From assembly GCF_040784935.1 (NCBI RefSeq), contig NZ_CP160680.1:2636501-2700500 (forward strand): a stretch of DNA of 64,000 bases. The letters are read 5' to 3'. A program made the translations under genes and the position numbers. This document shows positions 8,636-17,825 of this stretch, piece after piece. This DNA is from Lewinella sp. LCG006 (GTDB taxonomy: Bacteria > Bacteroidota > Bacteroidia > Chitinophagales > Saprospiraceae). Every line of letters begins with the position of its first letter. Position 1 is the stretch's first letter. The notes under the pieces are model-generated. The model ran no database searches and was not told where the DNA came from. It saw only the letters and a program-made list of their open reading frames with translations.

Positions 8636-9595
8636 TTATGGTAAAAATTCAAATTCGTGGATGGCATCAAGGTTCAAGACGGTCTTTCCCGAGCGAGGGT
8701 AGTACATGGGCAGATAGCGGGCATTCCAGCGAATTTCGCGACAAGTATAGGAACTACTGACGTGGATGCGTTGTCCGAACGATTCGTCGAAACCTTCGAT
8801 GAAAATGATCACCTCGGCTTGTTGGCGAGTAAAATCCTGGGGTTCCCAATTCAAAATGGGACTTTTTTTGTCGATCACATGAACGATTGTCCAATTCAAA
8901 GGGAGGAGGCTTACCTGATCTCGTTCGAGAGGTAGCGTGAAAAATCGCCGCGTAGCGTTGCCCATCTCGTCGTCTTCCACCCAGGAAAGAATGACGCTGG
9001 CGCGCAAATTGATAATCCGGCTATTGCGTAAGTTGGCAATTCTGAACTGAAAACTCAGGTGTTCACTGTCGCGGTAGGGGGAGATCAGCGCGTCCTTACT
9101 AAAAATCAACTGTGACTGTGCTTTGGAGAAACGGGCAAAGAAAAGCCCGGTAGCGAGTGCAGTAGAGATGAGCCCCACCAAAGCATCGGCTGATGCTAGT
9201 AAATTGGCGGCGATTCCCTGAGGGTTGACGGCCCCGTAGCCTACCGTCGTAAACGTTTGCACACTAAAAAAGAAAGCCTCGGCGAGGTCATCCACCCAGT
9301 GGTTGGCGATGACGCCGGATAATTTTTCTACACCAATCAGCACAAACCCAATGCCAAACAAAAAATTTACCGCAAGGTAATAAAGGACAACATAGAGGAA
9401 AAAGTGTGACCAGCTCATCTCTATCAAACTCTGGTAAGCCGTCCAGACCTGCTGCCCCTCGCGGATGATATTGTAAGAACCATCTTTATTAATCAACCGA
9501 TCGGCAGAATGCGTAATCTGGGTGCCAAAGCCAGGATCCTGAAGCTCAGGACCTCCCTTGGAGCCGGATTTGCGGTTGAACCCTGGAATGTTCAT
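8636..9595 (-). CDS. Inward-rectifier-type (KirBac-like) potassium channel
   Basis: 319 residues from the ATG at 9595 (MNIPGFNRKSG); a TTG at 9643 in the same frame is a weaker start. It has TM1 (FFLYVVLYYLAVNFLFGIGF), a pore helix with the selectivity filter TTVGYG, TM2 (LVGLISTALATGLFFARFSK) and a cytoplasmic Ig-like domain of about 180 residues, the full KirBac layout. It should conduct K+ across the inner membrane under control of its cytoplasmic domain. The N-terminal GFGTQITHSAD segment resembles the slide-helix region. No partner gene is nearby, and DUF1801 lies downstream. Confidence 0.92.
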   Translation of the reverse strand: MNIPGFNRKSGSKGGPELQDPGFGTQITHSADRLINKDGSYNIIREGQQVWTAYQSLIEMSWSHFFLYVVLYYLAVNFLFGIGFVLIGVEKLSGVIANHWVDDLAEAFFFSVQTFTTVGYGAVNPQGIAANLLASADALVGLISTALATGLFFARFSKAQSQLIFSKDALISPYRDSEHLSFQFRIANLRNSRIINLRASVILSWVEDDEMGNATRRFFTLPLERDQVSLLPLNWTIVHVIDKKSPILNWEPQDFTRQQAEVIIFIEGFDESFGQRIHVSSSYTCREIRWNARYLPMYYPRSGKTVLNLDAIHEFEFLP

Positions 9596-9757
9596 GATGG
9601 TTGAGGTAAATTTAGTAATTTTAGACTCCTTTACAGACGACAAGGTATTTGCCGGAGATGAAACTATCTTCCTTTCTTATCGTAATCTAATTTAACATAC
9701 AATCTGCATAACTAGTTGTTTTGTACTAGTTTGCCAATATCGTAAAATCGTCTGTCA

Positions 9758-10681
9758 ATGAGAGCTGCAATCGTTCTTATTTATTTATTATTCTTACTAT
9801 CGAATGGTCTTTTGTCGGCACAAACGACGGAAACTTTGCCACAAGCATCTCCTGCTGAAAAATTTTCGCTGGTAGCTTTTGGTACCGGTCAAACGACGGG
9901 CCACATTGCTACACTGACCGTTAAAAACAACACCGCCAACGAAGTGACGGTGAGGGAGCAGTCCTTTTTGCTTCCTGCCCTGCAAACGTACCAAAGCTAC
10001 GTTGGGCGTATTCCCGCAGGTATTCGTATCGAGGCCGGAGCATCCGTAGAGATCGCGATTACGGGTTTTTGTATTGATGTACACCGTCCGCCTGTTCCTT
10101 TAGGGCGCGCCTTGCTGCCCGTGAAGGAATGGTTGCCCGTTGTGAATGGTAAGACAATTCCAGAAGAGACGACGGCCATCTTACCCGGCACAGTTCTCCC
10201 CGCATTTAATGCTGCCTATATAGGTTTTTTGAAGAATTTGCCTGGCTTCAATGCGCAGCAGCCCGACAGGAAAGCAAGCCTCCAGATCACCTATCCGGGT
10301 ACTACAACACCTATCGGTGGCACGGTAGATAAATCTGTAGATATGGCAAGAATTGCCCCGATGTTGGTAGCGATGGTGGAACGTATTGAGGCGGCCACGC
10401 CTGCTATTCAGGAAAGCTATCCAACCCCTTTTCAGGGAGATGCATTGAAAGAACGGGAAGCCATCATTCAGCAGAGCGTGTGGATTTTTATGGCCCACTT
10501 AACCGGTTCTGCTTATACACGGGATGACTTCGAGGCCAAGGTACTGCAGGAATACCAGGAGCGCACGGGCACTTTGGCCAGTAGTTTGCCGCCAGCGCAG
10601 CAAGCTAAATTCACAACCGGGATGGATAATTTCTGGGCCGCATTCTTAGCTACAGGTGCTGCTGCCCAGGTATGGAAATAA
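9758..10681 (+). CDS. Secreted hypothetical protein
   Basis: 307 residues with a clear signal peptide (MRAAIVLIYLLFLLSNGLLSAQ). No family recognised. The first half looks like a beta-sandwich (KFSLVAFGTGQTTGHIATLT, IPAGIRIEAGASVEIAITGF) and the second half is helical with a tryptophan-rich region. A single cysteine sits in GFCIDVHRPP. It is followed after 46 nt by the giant surface protein on the same strand, so the two may share a transcript and a compartment. There is no T9SS domain, so it is probably periplasmic. Confidence 0.75.
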   Translation: MRAAIVLIYLLFLLSNGLLSAQTTETLPQASPAEKFSLVAFGTGQTTGHIATLTVKNNTANEVTVREQSFLLPALQTYQSYVGRIPAGIRIEAGASVEIAITGFCIDVHRPPVPLGRALLPVKEWLPVVNGKTIPEETTAILPGTVLPAFNAAYIGFLKNLPGFNAQQPDRKASLQITYPGTTTPIGGTVDKSVDMARIAPMLVAMVERIEAATPAIQESYPTPFQGDALKEREAIIQQSVWIFMAHLTGSAYTRDDFEAKVLQEYQERTGTLASSLPPAQQAKFTTGMDNFWAAFLATGAAAQVWK

Positions 10682-10727
10682 GCAATTTCTAAGAACGGTT
10701 TTCCTTTTTTTCTTTGATACGTACCCT

Positions 10728-13700
10728 ATGAAAACATACAACTACCTCGCTTTTTTTATATTGCTTTTGTTCAGTGGCACTCCGTTGGTTGCTCAAGTTG
10801 TTGATACTCCTGTCGACAGTAGCAACGTCAATGCTTATGAGCAAGACCCCTGGGCCAGCATCGAACTCACCGGCTCGCGCATGAAGCCAGGCCTTTTGCA
10901 GCCAGCTCAAGCCAGCAGCCTTAAGAAGAAAGTGCCTTTTTGGATTCCTCTCGGAGGTGGTATCCTGGGGGGAAGTGTAGTTACTTATCTCCTTTTGCAG
11001 GAAGAAGAAGCACCACCACAAGATACCGTTCCGGGGCCGGGACCTGATCCTGGCCCAATGCCTGATTCACTAGTTGTTAGGGACGATGCATTTACCTTGC
11101 CTTGCCTGCCGCCTTTTACGATCCAGCCCTTGTTGAATGACGAAGGAAGCGGGATACTGATCAGTGCTATTGGCGTCACCGGTACAGCCACCGTCGTGTT
11201 GTCTGGTACGAATGCCTTGGTGATTACCGACTATGGCGACGAGGAGATGTTTGTTTTTTCCATCACAGTCAGCGATTCTTTGGGTAATTCAGCCGTCAAT
11301 AATATTTCCATTACCATTGAGCGGCCCACTATTTCAGCGGAAGACGATAGCTTTAATGCAACATTTGGTAGCCCGATTTCGGGCAATGTACTGGCCAATG
11401 ACCAGGGGGATAATCTCAGAATTATTGATTTTACACCACCCGTGACTGGCGGTGCTTTTGAGCTTGGCGAAGATGGATTATTAAGCTTTATACCCGCGGC
11501 CGATTTCTTTGGTACAATAACGATTCCTTACACCATTGAAGATGATTGTGGGCAACAAGCCTCCGCCACGATAACCATCATCATCGCCGCACCTGATTGC
11601 GATTTTTCTGCCACCCTGACGCCCTCGCCCGCCGATTGTGGTTTGGCCAATGGCACTATTACGACCAACATGAGCCCCGCGGATGACTACGTCTTCAGTT
11701 GGTCCAATGGAGCGGAAAGTCAAAATCTGGAAGGGTTATTGCCGGGAGATTATTCCGTGACCATTACCAGCAACAGTGGGCTGTGCGTAGCTACCTTTAC
11801 AAGCACTATTGCCGAAGCAACCTTTGTTTATATCAATTCCGTAACCAGCGCTCCCGGTGATTGCACTGGCGGAGGAGAGATCACCCTTGATTTAGACGCC
11901 CCTGGATCAGCGCCTTTGGTGACGACGATCATCGGGCCTGGCGGTCAGCAACAATTTGTCTTGCCCGTGGGCGTAACCATGCTCAGTGACTCAACCAATC
12001 TTTTTCCTGGTGATTATACCATTGCCGTGTACCCGCAAAATGCCGGAGAAGGTTGTGTATTGCAAACGGCTATCAATATCGCCGATACCAGCGTGTTGCC
12101 GATGTTGATGAACGACAGTTATTCCACGCCTTTTCAAACGCCCGTCAGTGGGAATATCTTGAACAACGACAGCGGTATGTCGATTGCCATTACGGCATTA
12201 CAAACACCTGGAGACGGAACGCTCACTTACGACGAAAATGGAAGCTTCACCTACACCCCGCCTGCTAATTTTACGGGAACCATCAGCTTTACCTACACCA
12301 TCACTGACCTTTGTGGGGTCAGCCTGAGCGGAACAGTGAGTATTGAAGTAGGCCCTCCAGATTGCGATTTTAATGTCGTACTGCAAGCCAGTTCTGCCGA
12401 TTGTGGACTGTCCAATGGAAGCATCAGCACCAGTGTTTCCCCGGAAGGGGCCTATACTTACAGCTGGTCCAATGGTGCCGAAGCCGCGAATATTGAGCAG
12501 CTGCCTCCCGGAGATTACCAGCTTACCGTCACTAGCAATGGCGGACTCTGTCAGTATACCTATGCCGCCACGGTTGCGGAAATGGTGGGGAGCTATATCA
12601 GTAATGTGAGTACGACTCCCGGCAATTGCCTGGGGGGAGGCAACATTACCTTGACGCTGACTTCTCCTGCCCCTGGCCCCCTGACCTTAGAGCTGACTGG
12701 TGCCTTAGGAACAGAAACCTTCAGTGTAGGCACCGGAACCATTGCCGTGAATACGCTGACCAATTTACCAGCCGGTAATTATTCCCTCGGGGTGTATCCA
12801 GAAATGGCAGGTAGTGCTTGTAGCCAACTTGTCAGCGTTGCGGTGCAAGACAATACACCCCTCATCGTGGCAAACAACGACTTCTACACCACTCCTTTCC
12901 AGACGGCTATCGGGGGTAACCTTTTGATCAATGACCAAGGTCTGGAAATTGAGGTGATCAATGTAACTGAAATTACAGGAGGAGAAGTAGTGTTTACGGC
13001 TGGTGGGGGCTTCACCTTTACGCCCGATGAGACATTTACGGGGATGGGCGGTTTTTCGTATCTCATCCTGGATAGCTGTGGAGAAACGACCAGCGCGAGT
13101 GTGGTGATCACGGTGGGGGCACCCAGCTGTGATTTTTCGGTTAGCCTGAATACCCAGCCGGCAAATTGTGGGTTTGACAACGGCGCCATCACAACACTGG
13201 TCACCCCTTCAGATGAAGCCTACACTTACTCTTGGTCCGATGGAAGTAGCAACAGTTCACTCAATGGCATAACGGCTGGTTTTTATTCTCTCACGGTCAC
13301 GAGTAACAGTGGTTTGTGCAACCAGTCTTACAGTGTATTTGTATCTCAGTTGCCCATCAATTACTTCAATAATACTACTACCACAGCTGGCACTTGCCTC
13401 GGTGGTGGGAATATCCAACTCGACCTCAACGCCCCAGATGGAGGCCTGCTGAACGGGGTACTCAATGGGCCAAGTATCAACCAGACGATCAGCTTGCCTT
13501 CGGGCGTAAGCAATTTGAATGAGCTCTTCAATTTGCGTTCGGGCAGTTATTCTATCACTCTTTTTTCTCAAACGGCTGGCCCTTCTTGTAGTCAAACCAT
13601 CAGCTTGCTGATTCCCGATAACACCCCGGCCTTGTCTGCCAATAATGACAGCTACACGACGGCCTGGCAAACACCCGTCGATGGCAACGTAATCACCAAC

Positions 13701-15836
13701 GATAGTGGCTTAGTTCCCACAATGATCAGTACCGAAGAAGCCTCTGGAGGGAGTGTTGTTTTTGCGGCAGACGGGACCTTCACTTTTACGCCTTCAGCAG
13801 GGTTTACCGGGATGGCAAGTTTCATTTATACCATCCAGGATGCCTGCGGCGCGACGGCTCAAGCCGAAGTCATGATCCTGGTGCAGGCACCCAGCTGCGA
13901 TTTTGAGGTGACGCTGGAGGTGACTCCTGCTACTTGTGACTTGAATTCGGGAAGCATCAGCAGTAGTATTGATCCTCCCGGAATGTATACTTACAACTGG
14001 TCGAACGGTGCTACCAGTGCCTCGATTAGCAACCTGCCCGCCGCTGATTATTCCCTCACGGTTACTAGCAACGGAGGGTTTTGTACGCAAGAACTGTCCG
14101 CTACGGTTATGCAAGCAGCGCCTTTGTTTGTAGATAGTCTTAGTACTGCTCCTGGCGATTGTGCAGGAAATGGCTCCATTATCATAGAGGTCACGGCACC
14201 TGACAATGGTAACCTTGTGGTAATTATCAATGGCCCCAGTGGGAGCAGTGAGGTGACGATCCCTTCCGGATTTTCAAATCTTGGTGATTTGGTAAACCTC
14301 CCCAGCGGTGTGTACGACTTACTGGTGTATCCGGTCTCGGTAGGTTTTTCGTGTAATGAGCAGACGTTTGCGGAAGTAGAAGACAATTCCCCGCCTTTTG
14401 TGGTGAATGACGATAGTTATACCACGCCGTTTCAAACGCCATTTATCAACAACGTTTTACTCAATGATGAAGGGTTGCTAATTGAGGTATTGGAAGTGTT
14501 GGAAGTGACAGGCGGAACAGTGGACTTAAGTAGCAACGGTGATTTTCTTTTTACGCCCAGTGATGGTGCCACAGGTGCTGCCAGTTTTGTGTATTCGGCG
14601 GCCGATGCTTGCAACGAAGTGCAGCAGGGCATCGTCACCATTGAGATTGGGCCTCCTAATTGTGATTTTACGGCTACATTCTCCCAAACAGAAGCCAGCT
14701 GTGGTTACAACGATGGTAGTGTGACTGCGACCGTCAGTCCTGCTGGAGATAATTACACCTACGCCTGGTCGAATGGGGTAGATACCAGCCAAGTGCTCAA
14801 TTTGCCCGCAGGAGAGCATACCCTCACCATCACCGACACAACGGATGGTTGTCCTTTATCTTTCACCTTTAATATCACAGAAAGTCCTGCGGACTACATC
14901 AGCGAATTACTCGTGACTCCGCCAGATTGTAATCAAGACGGGGATGTTCAGTTTTTACTCAGCGGAAATGCCCCGGGGCTCTACGCGGTTACGATCACTG
15001 CTCCCGGCGGAGGAGTAACGGAACTCAGTAACATAACGATGGGCTTGATGTCAATTAGTGACTACATGGTCATCAGTAGTGGTACCTATACCATCAGTGC
15101 TTACAACCAAAATATTGGGGTGGATTGCACCGAATCCATTATGGCGGTAGTGCCTGATCCGAGTTTGCCATTGATTAATCTGAGCGGCATCACCCAGCCT
15201 TCGGGAGGTGGGGCGATGGATGGTAGCATTAGCTTCAGCTTTGACCAGCTCAGTACAGGCCCTTATCAGGTAAATATCAATGGCATGGAAGTAGGGGTTT
15301 CCAGTGGAGCGCCCTACACTGCCGAAAATTTAGGTGCTGGAATGTATACCATTTTTGTCACTGATGCCAATGGCTGTACTTCGAATACCATTACTGTAGA
15401 GTTGGTGAGTAACCTCCAAATCCGCATCGGCTGGCAACCTTCGGCATTGTTCTTTGCTACCAAAGAAATGGAACCTGCTAGCAGCAATAGATCGCCTATT
15501 CTCCAACCGCGTTGGCGACCAGTCTTGCAGCTGGTTTATTCTCATAAGGACCATTTCTACCAATTCAACCTTACGGAAGCACACCGGTATTCAATGGAGG
15601 AAAAGCTAATGCCCGTTCTGTACACTGGTTTTTACTACGGTCAAGAAAGGCAGAACGGCGCGGGCACATGGCGTTGGAGCACCGGCCCAGCGTACTTGGC
15701 GGACACTGCACTGGGTTGGCAATGGGAGGTGCAAGGGGAGTGGCAACCAGCGCTTCATCAAACGTGGAATTTGCAAGCAAAAGCAGTCTGGGGAAATGCA
15801 TTTCAATGGGGCCTTGGAGTAGTATGGAGGCAGTAA
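10728..15836 (+). CDS. Giant repeat surface protein with C-terminal beta-barrel-like domain
   Basis: 1702 residues from the ATG at 10728 (the frame stays open upstream to 10656). Order: signal peptide (1-23, cleavage after LVAQ); a hydrophobic segment FWIPLGGGILGGSVVTYLLL at about 70-90 preceded by KKK; a Pro/Gly/Asp linker; one half module; then five tandem units of about 255 residues starting near residues 204, 460, 715, 971 and 1225. Each unit has a cadherin-like module (DSYTTPFQTPVSGN...LNND), a module of the SprB type (PADCGLANGTI...SWSNGA...LPPGDYSLTVTS) and a third beta module (APGDCTGGG). The last ~135 residues alternate aromatic strands and end in VVWRQ, like a small outer-membrane barrel rather than a T9SS signal. 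Probably a surface adhesin. Confidence 0.8.
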   Translation: MKTYNYLAFFILLLFSGTPLVAQVVDTPVDSSNVNAYEQDPWASIELTGSRMKPGLLQPAQASSLKKKVPFWIPLGGGILGGSVVTYLLLQEEEAPPQDTVPGPGPDPGPMPDSLVVRDDAFTLPCLPPFTIQPLLNDEGSGILISAIGVTGTATVVLSGTNALVITDYGDEEMFVFSITVSDSLGNSAVNNISITIERPTISAEDDSFNATFGSPISGNVLANDQGDNLRIIDFTPPVTGGAFELGEDGLLSFIPAADFFGTITIPYTIEDDCGQQASATITIIIAAPDCDFSATLTPSPADCGLANGTITTNMSPADDYVFSWSNGAESQNLEGLLPGDYSVTITSNSGLCVATFTSTIAEATFVYINSVTSAPGDCTGGGEITLDLDAPGSAPLVTTIIGPGGQQQFVLPVGVTMLSDSTNLFPGDYTIAVYPQNAGEGCVLQTAINIADTSVLPMLMNDSYSTPFQTPVSGNILNNDSGMSIAITALQTPGDGTLTYDENGSFTYTPPANFTGTISFTYTITDLCGVSLSGTVSIEVGPPDCDFNVVLQASSADCGLSNGSISTSVSPEGAYTYSWSNGAEAANIEQLPPGDYQLTVTSNGGLCQYTYAATVAEMVGSYISNVSTTPGNCLGGGNITLTLTSPAPGPLTLELTGALGTETFSVGTGTIAVNTLTNLPAGNYSLGVYPEMAGSACSQLVSVAVQDNTPLIVANNDFYTTPFQTAIGGNLLINDQGLEIEVINVTEITGGEVVFTAGGGFTFTPDETFTGMGGFSYLILDSCGETTSASVVITVGAPSCDFSVSLNTQPANCGFDNGAITTLVTPSDEAYTYSWSDGSSNSSLNGITAGFYSLTVTSNSGLCNQSYSVFVSQLPINYFNNTTTTAGTCLGGGNIQLDLNAPDGGLLNGVLNGPSINQTISLPSGVSNLNELFNLRSGSYSITLFSQTAGPSCSQTISLLIPDNTPALSANNDSYTTAWQTPVDGNVITNDSGLVPTMISTEEASGGSVVFAADGTFTFTPSAGFTGMASFIYTIQDACGATAQAEVMILVQAPSCDFEVTLEVTPATCDLNSGSISSSIDPPGMYTYNWSNGATSASISNLPAADYSLTVTSNGGFCTQELSATVMQAAPLFVDSLSTAPGDCAGNGSIIIEVTAPDNGNLVVIINGPSGSSEVTIPSGFSNLGDLVNLPSGVYDLLVYPVSVGFSCNEQTFAEVEDNSPPFVVNDDSYTTPFQTPFINNVLLNDEGLLIEVLEVLEVTGGTVDLSSNGDFLFTPSDGATGAASFVYSAADACNEVQQGIVTIEIGPPNCDFTATFSQTEASCGYNDGSVTATVSPAGDNYTYAWSNGVDTSQVLNLPAGEHTLTITDTTDGCPLSFTFNITESPADYISELLVTPPDCNQDGDVQFLLSGNAPGLYAVTITAPGGGVTELSNITMGLMSISDYMVISSGTYTISAYNQNIGVDCTESIMAVVPDPSLPLINLSGITQPSGGGAMDGSISFSFDQLSTGPYQVNINGMEVGVSSGAPYTAENLGAGMYTIFVTDANGCTSNTITVELVSNLQIRIGWQPSALFFATKEMEPASSNRSPILQPRWRPVLQLVYSHKDHFYQFNLTEAHRYSMEEKLMPVLYTGFYYGQERQNGAGTWRWSTGPAYLADTALGWQWEVQGEWQPALHQTWNLQAKAVWGNAFQWGLGVVWRQ

Positions 15837-16026
15837 AAGTCTTTAGCGTCAGATATTGAATAATGTTGTTACTTTTGTAGCAAAATTGAGCATTGTTTTA
15901 AGTAGTTCTTAACATTTCCGTGCCTAGGTCTAAAAAAAATTAACCTTTACCTGTATCTTTTGCATCAATTCGCGTCTAAAGTCCAAATTCATTTGTGCAG
16001 AAGGCGCTGATAAAAGTAAGTAATGC

Positions 16027-16602
16027 ATGTCCGCTTGTAATGCACAGATGAAAGACCTTGAGGTGATCCATAACTACTTGGACTCCCAGGCATCACGTTG
16101 TTTTAATTTGCTGTACCAGCGCTATTCCGGAAAAGTTTACGCCAAGTGCTTGACGCTCTTAGGAGACACTGCCTTGGCCGAAGATGCTACCCAAGAGATT
16201 TTTACAAAAATCTTTCTCAACCTGGGCCGCTTCAACGAGCAGTCGAAATTTTCCACTTGGTTGTATTCAATCACTTACAATTTCTGTATTGATTACATCA
16301 GGAGGAAAAAGAAAGAAAAAGCCGTGTTTTCTGACGAGATGGAAAAAGCTCCAGATATGGCAGAAGACAATATTCCGGATAAAGAGATGCTGGAGCTCAA
16401 CCTGGTCCAGTTGGAGAAGGTAATGAACAGCCTCAAAGCTGGCGACCGAGCCATTCTTCTGATGAAATACCAGGATGGAGAGCAGATTAAAGACATCGCA
16501 GAGCAGTTTGGAAAATCAGAGAGTGCTATTAAAATGCAGATTAAGCGGGCAAAGGAAAGAGCCAGGAAAATTCGGGAAGAAAGCTTTGCCACGGAATCGT
16601 AA
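16027..16602 (+). CDS. ECF-type RNA polymerase sigma-70 factor
   Basis: 191 residues. Region 2 (about 15-90) contains the core motif EDATQEIFTKIFLNLGRF and FSTWLYSITYNFCIDYIR. An acidic linker follows, then region 4 (about 130-185) with GEQIKDIAEQFGKSESAIKM as helix-turn-helix. The ATG at 16048 (MKDLEVI) is an equally good start. No recognisable anti-sigma gene is adjacent. The small protein that follows could fill that role, but it lacks any known anti-sigma domain. The upstream gap (15837-16026) is AT-rich. The run sigma-small protein-MscS-DUF3078 suggests an envelope or osmotic stress regulon. Confidence 0.93.
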   Translation: MSACNAQMKDLEVIHNYLDSQASRCFNLLYQRYSGKVYAKCLTLLGDTALAEDATQEIFTKIFLNLGRFNEQSKFSTWLYSITYNFCIDYIRRKKKEKAVFSDEMEKAPDMAEDNIPDKEMLELNLVQLEKVMNSLKAGDRAILLMKYQDGEQIKDIAEQFGKSESAIKMQIKRAKERARKIREESFATES

Positions 16603-16611
16603 ATCCTAAAA

Positions 16612-16899
16612 ATGATGGATGAAAAGGGGCGCAATCCTTTTGAAGAGATGGAGGATCATCAGATTCGTAATTTCTTCGAAGGACCAACAGACAGAAAAAT
16701 AAAATCCGGCCTGGACGGCACCCTTGGTACTTTCAGGTTTCTGGGGAGCATCGCCGATGTTTACTTGACACATTTCGTGGATACTGTAGTAGGCATGGCT
16801 AGCGCAAATAGCCAGCGCGATGAAGAGTCTACGACTTCTAGCGGAAGACTGGATCCTGGCCCTGCACCAGAACGCGATAAGAAGTATCCGAACCTGTAA
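16612..16899 (+). CDS. Small hypothetical protein after the sigma factor
   Basis: 95 residues, starting 9 nt after the sigma-factor stop; ATGATG offers two starts. The N-terminus is acidic (NPFEEMEDHQIRNFFEG), the centre has an amphipathic or weakly hydrophobic stretch (GTFRFLGSIADVYLTHFVDT) and the C-terminus is a polar tail. No domain recognised. Tight coupling to the ECF gene makes a regulatory role possible but unproven. It has no signal peptide and no zinc-type Cys/His motif. Confidence 0.65.
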   Translation: MMDEKGRNPFEEMEDHQIRNFFEGPTDRKIKSGLDGTLGTFRFLGSIADVYLTHFVDTVVGMASANSQRDEESTTSSGRLDPGPAPERDKKYPNL

Positions 16900-16938
16900 T
16901 ATTATTTTGTAAAAACCGCTACCCAGATTAGACTGCTT

Positions 16939-17790
16939 ATGGATCAAATTTATAATACGATTAAGGGACAATTAATGGCCATGTTGGAAGTTATTCCAAG
17001 CTTGCTGACAGCCATGGTTGTGTTTTTAGTGGGTTTAATCCTAGCTAAAGCATTACGCAGAATAATTGGTAAATTATTAGCCAAAAGCGGTATTGATAAA
17101 CTAGCGGACAAGCTTAATGATATTGATTTGATCGCCAATACGGAGATCAACATCAAGCCCAGTTCGATGATTTCCGGGATCGTGTATTACTTGATCCTTT
17201 TTGTCTTTATCATGGCCTCCGTAGATGTGTTGGGCATGGAGGCGATTTCAGATCTGATGACGGATATTATCAATTATATTCCCAAAGCGATATCCGCATT
17301 TTTTGTCTTCCTCATCGGAATACTTTTCTGTGATCTGATCAAAAAAATGGTACAAGGAGCCTGTGAGTCGTTGGGGATTAGCTCGGCAAAATTGTTGGCC
17401 AATGTAGTGTTCTACTTTTTATTTCTCAATGTGGCCTTGATTACCTTGAAGCAAGCGGAGTTGCAAACCTCCTTTATGGAGAACAACATTTCCATTATTT
17501 TGGGAGGAGTAATTTTCGCTTTTTCCATCGGTTACGGCTTGGCTTCCCGCCCACTGATGTCGAATATGTTGGCCGCGTTTTATAACAAAGGCCGTTTTGT
17601 GGTGGGAGACGAACTTACTGTAGAGGGCCAACGCGGAGAAGTAATCAATATAGATACAACTACGCTGACCTTGCGGATGAATGAAGGCGAGTTGATCGTG
17701 CCGCTCAGCAAATTGTCAGATAATCAATACATCATTCACCGACGCGCGCGGTTCATGTCGCTGAAGGATAAGGAAGAAACGGAAGACTAG
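16939..17790 (+). CDS. MscS-family mechanosensitive ion channel
   Basis: 283 residues. Transmembrane helices occur at about 18-38 (LLTAMVVFLVGLILAKAL), 73-93, 110-135 and 155-200. The MscS signature (AFSIGYGLASRPLMSNMLAA) is followed by the beta domain GDELTVEGQRGEVINIDTTT and VPLSKL. It is shorter at the C-terminus than E. coli MscS-type channels, ending soon after the beta domain with a charged tail. The role is release of solutes through the inner membrane on hypo-osmotic shock. It is third in the run that starts with the ECF sigma factor, 39 nt after the small protein. Confidence 0.9.
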   Translation: MDQIYNTIKGQLMAMLEVIPSLLTAMVVFLVGLILAKALRRIIGKLLAKSGIDKLADKLNDIDLIANTEINIKPSSMISGIVYYLILFVFIMASVDVLGMEAISDLMTDIINYIPKAISAFFVFLIGILFCDLIKKMVQGACESLGISSAKLLANVVFYFLFLNVALITLKQAELQTSFMENNISIILGGVIFAFSIGYGLASRPLMSNMLAAFYNKGRFVVGDELTVEGQRGEVINIDTTTLTLRMNEGELIVPLSKLSDNQYIIHRRARFMSLKDKEETED

Positions 17791-17825
17791 ACTTCCGAAA
17801 CCTCTTAATTAAACCATTTTTTGAA

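Noticed and set aside
13257-13670. 137-codon minus-strand frame in the giant repeat gene
   Set aside because: Shadow of the repeat coding sequence; similar shadows appear in the other units at equivalent positions.
11338-15180. CRISPR-like or satellite DNA array
   Set aside because: The ~765-nt period is explained by protein-coding repeats that are diverged at the DNA level and keep the reading frame.
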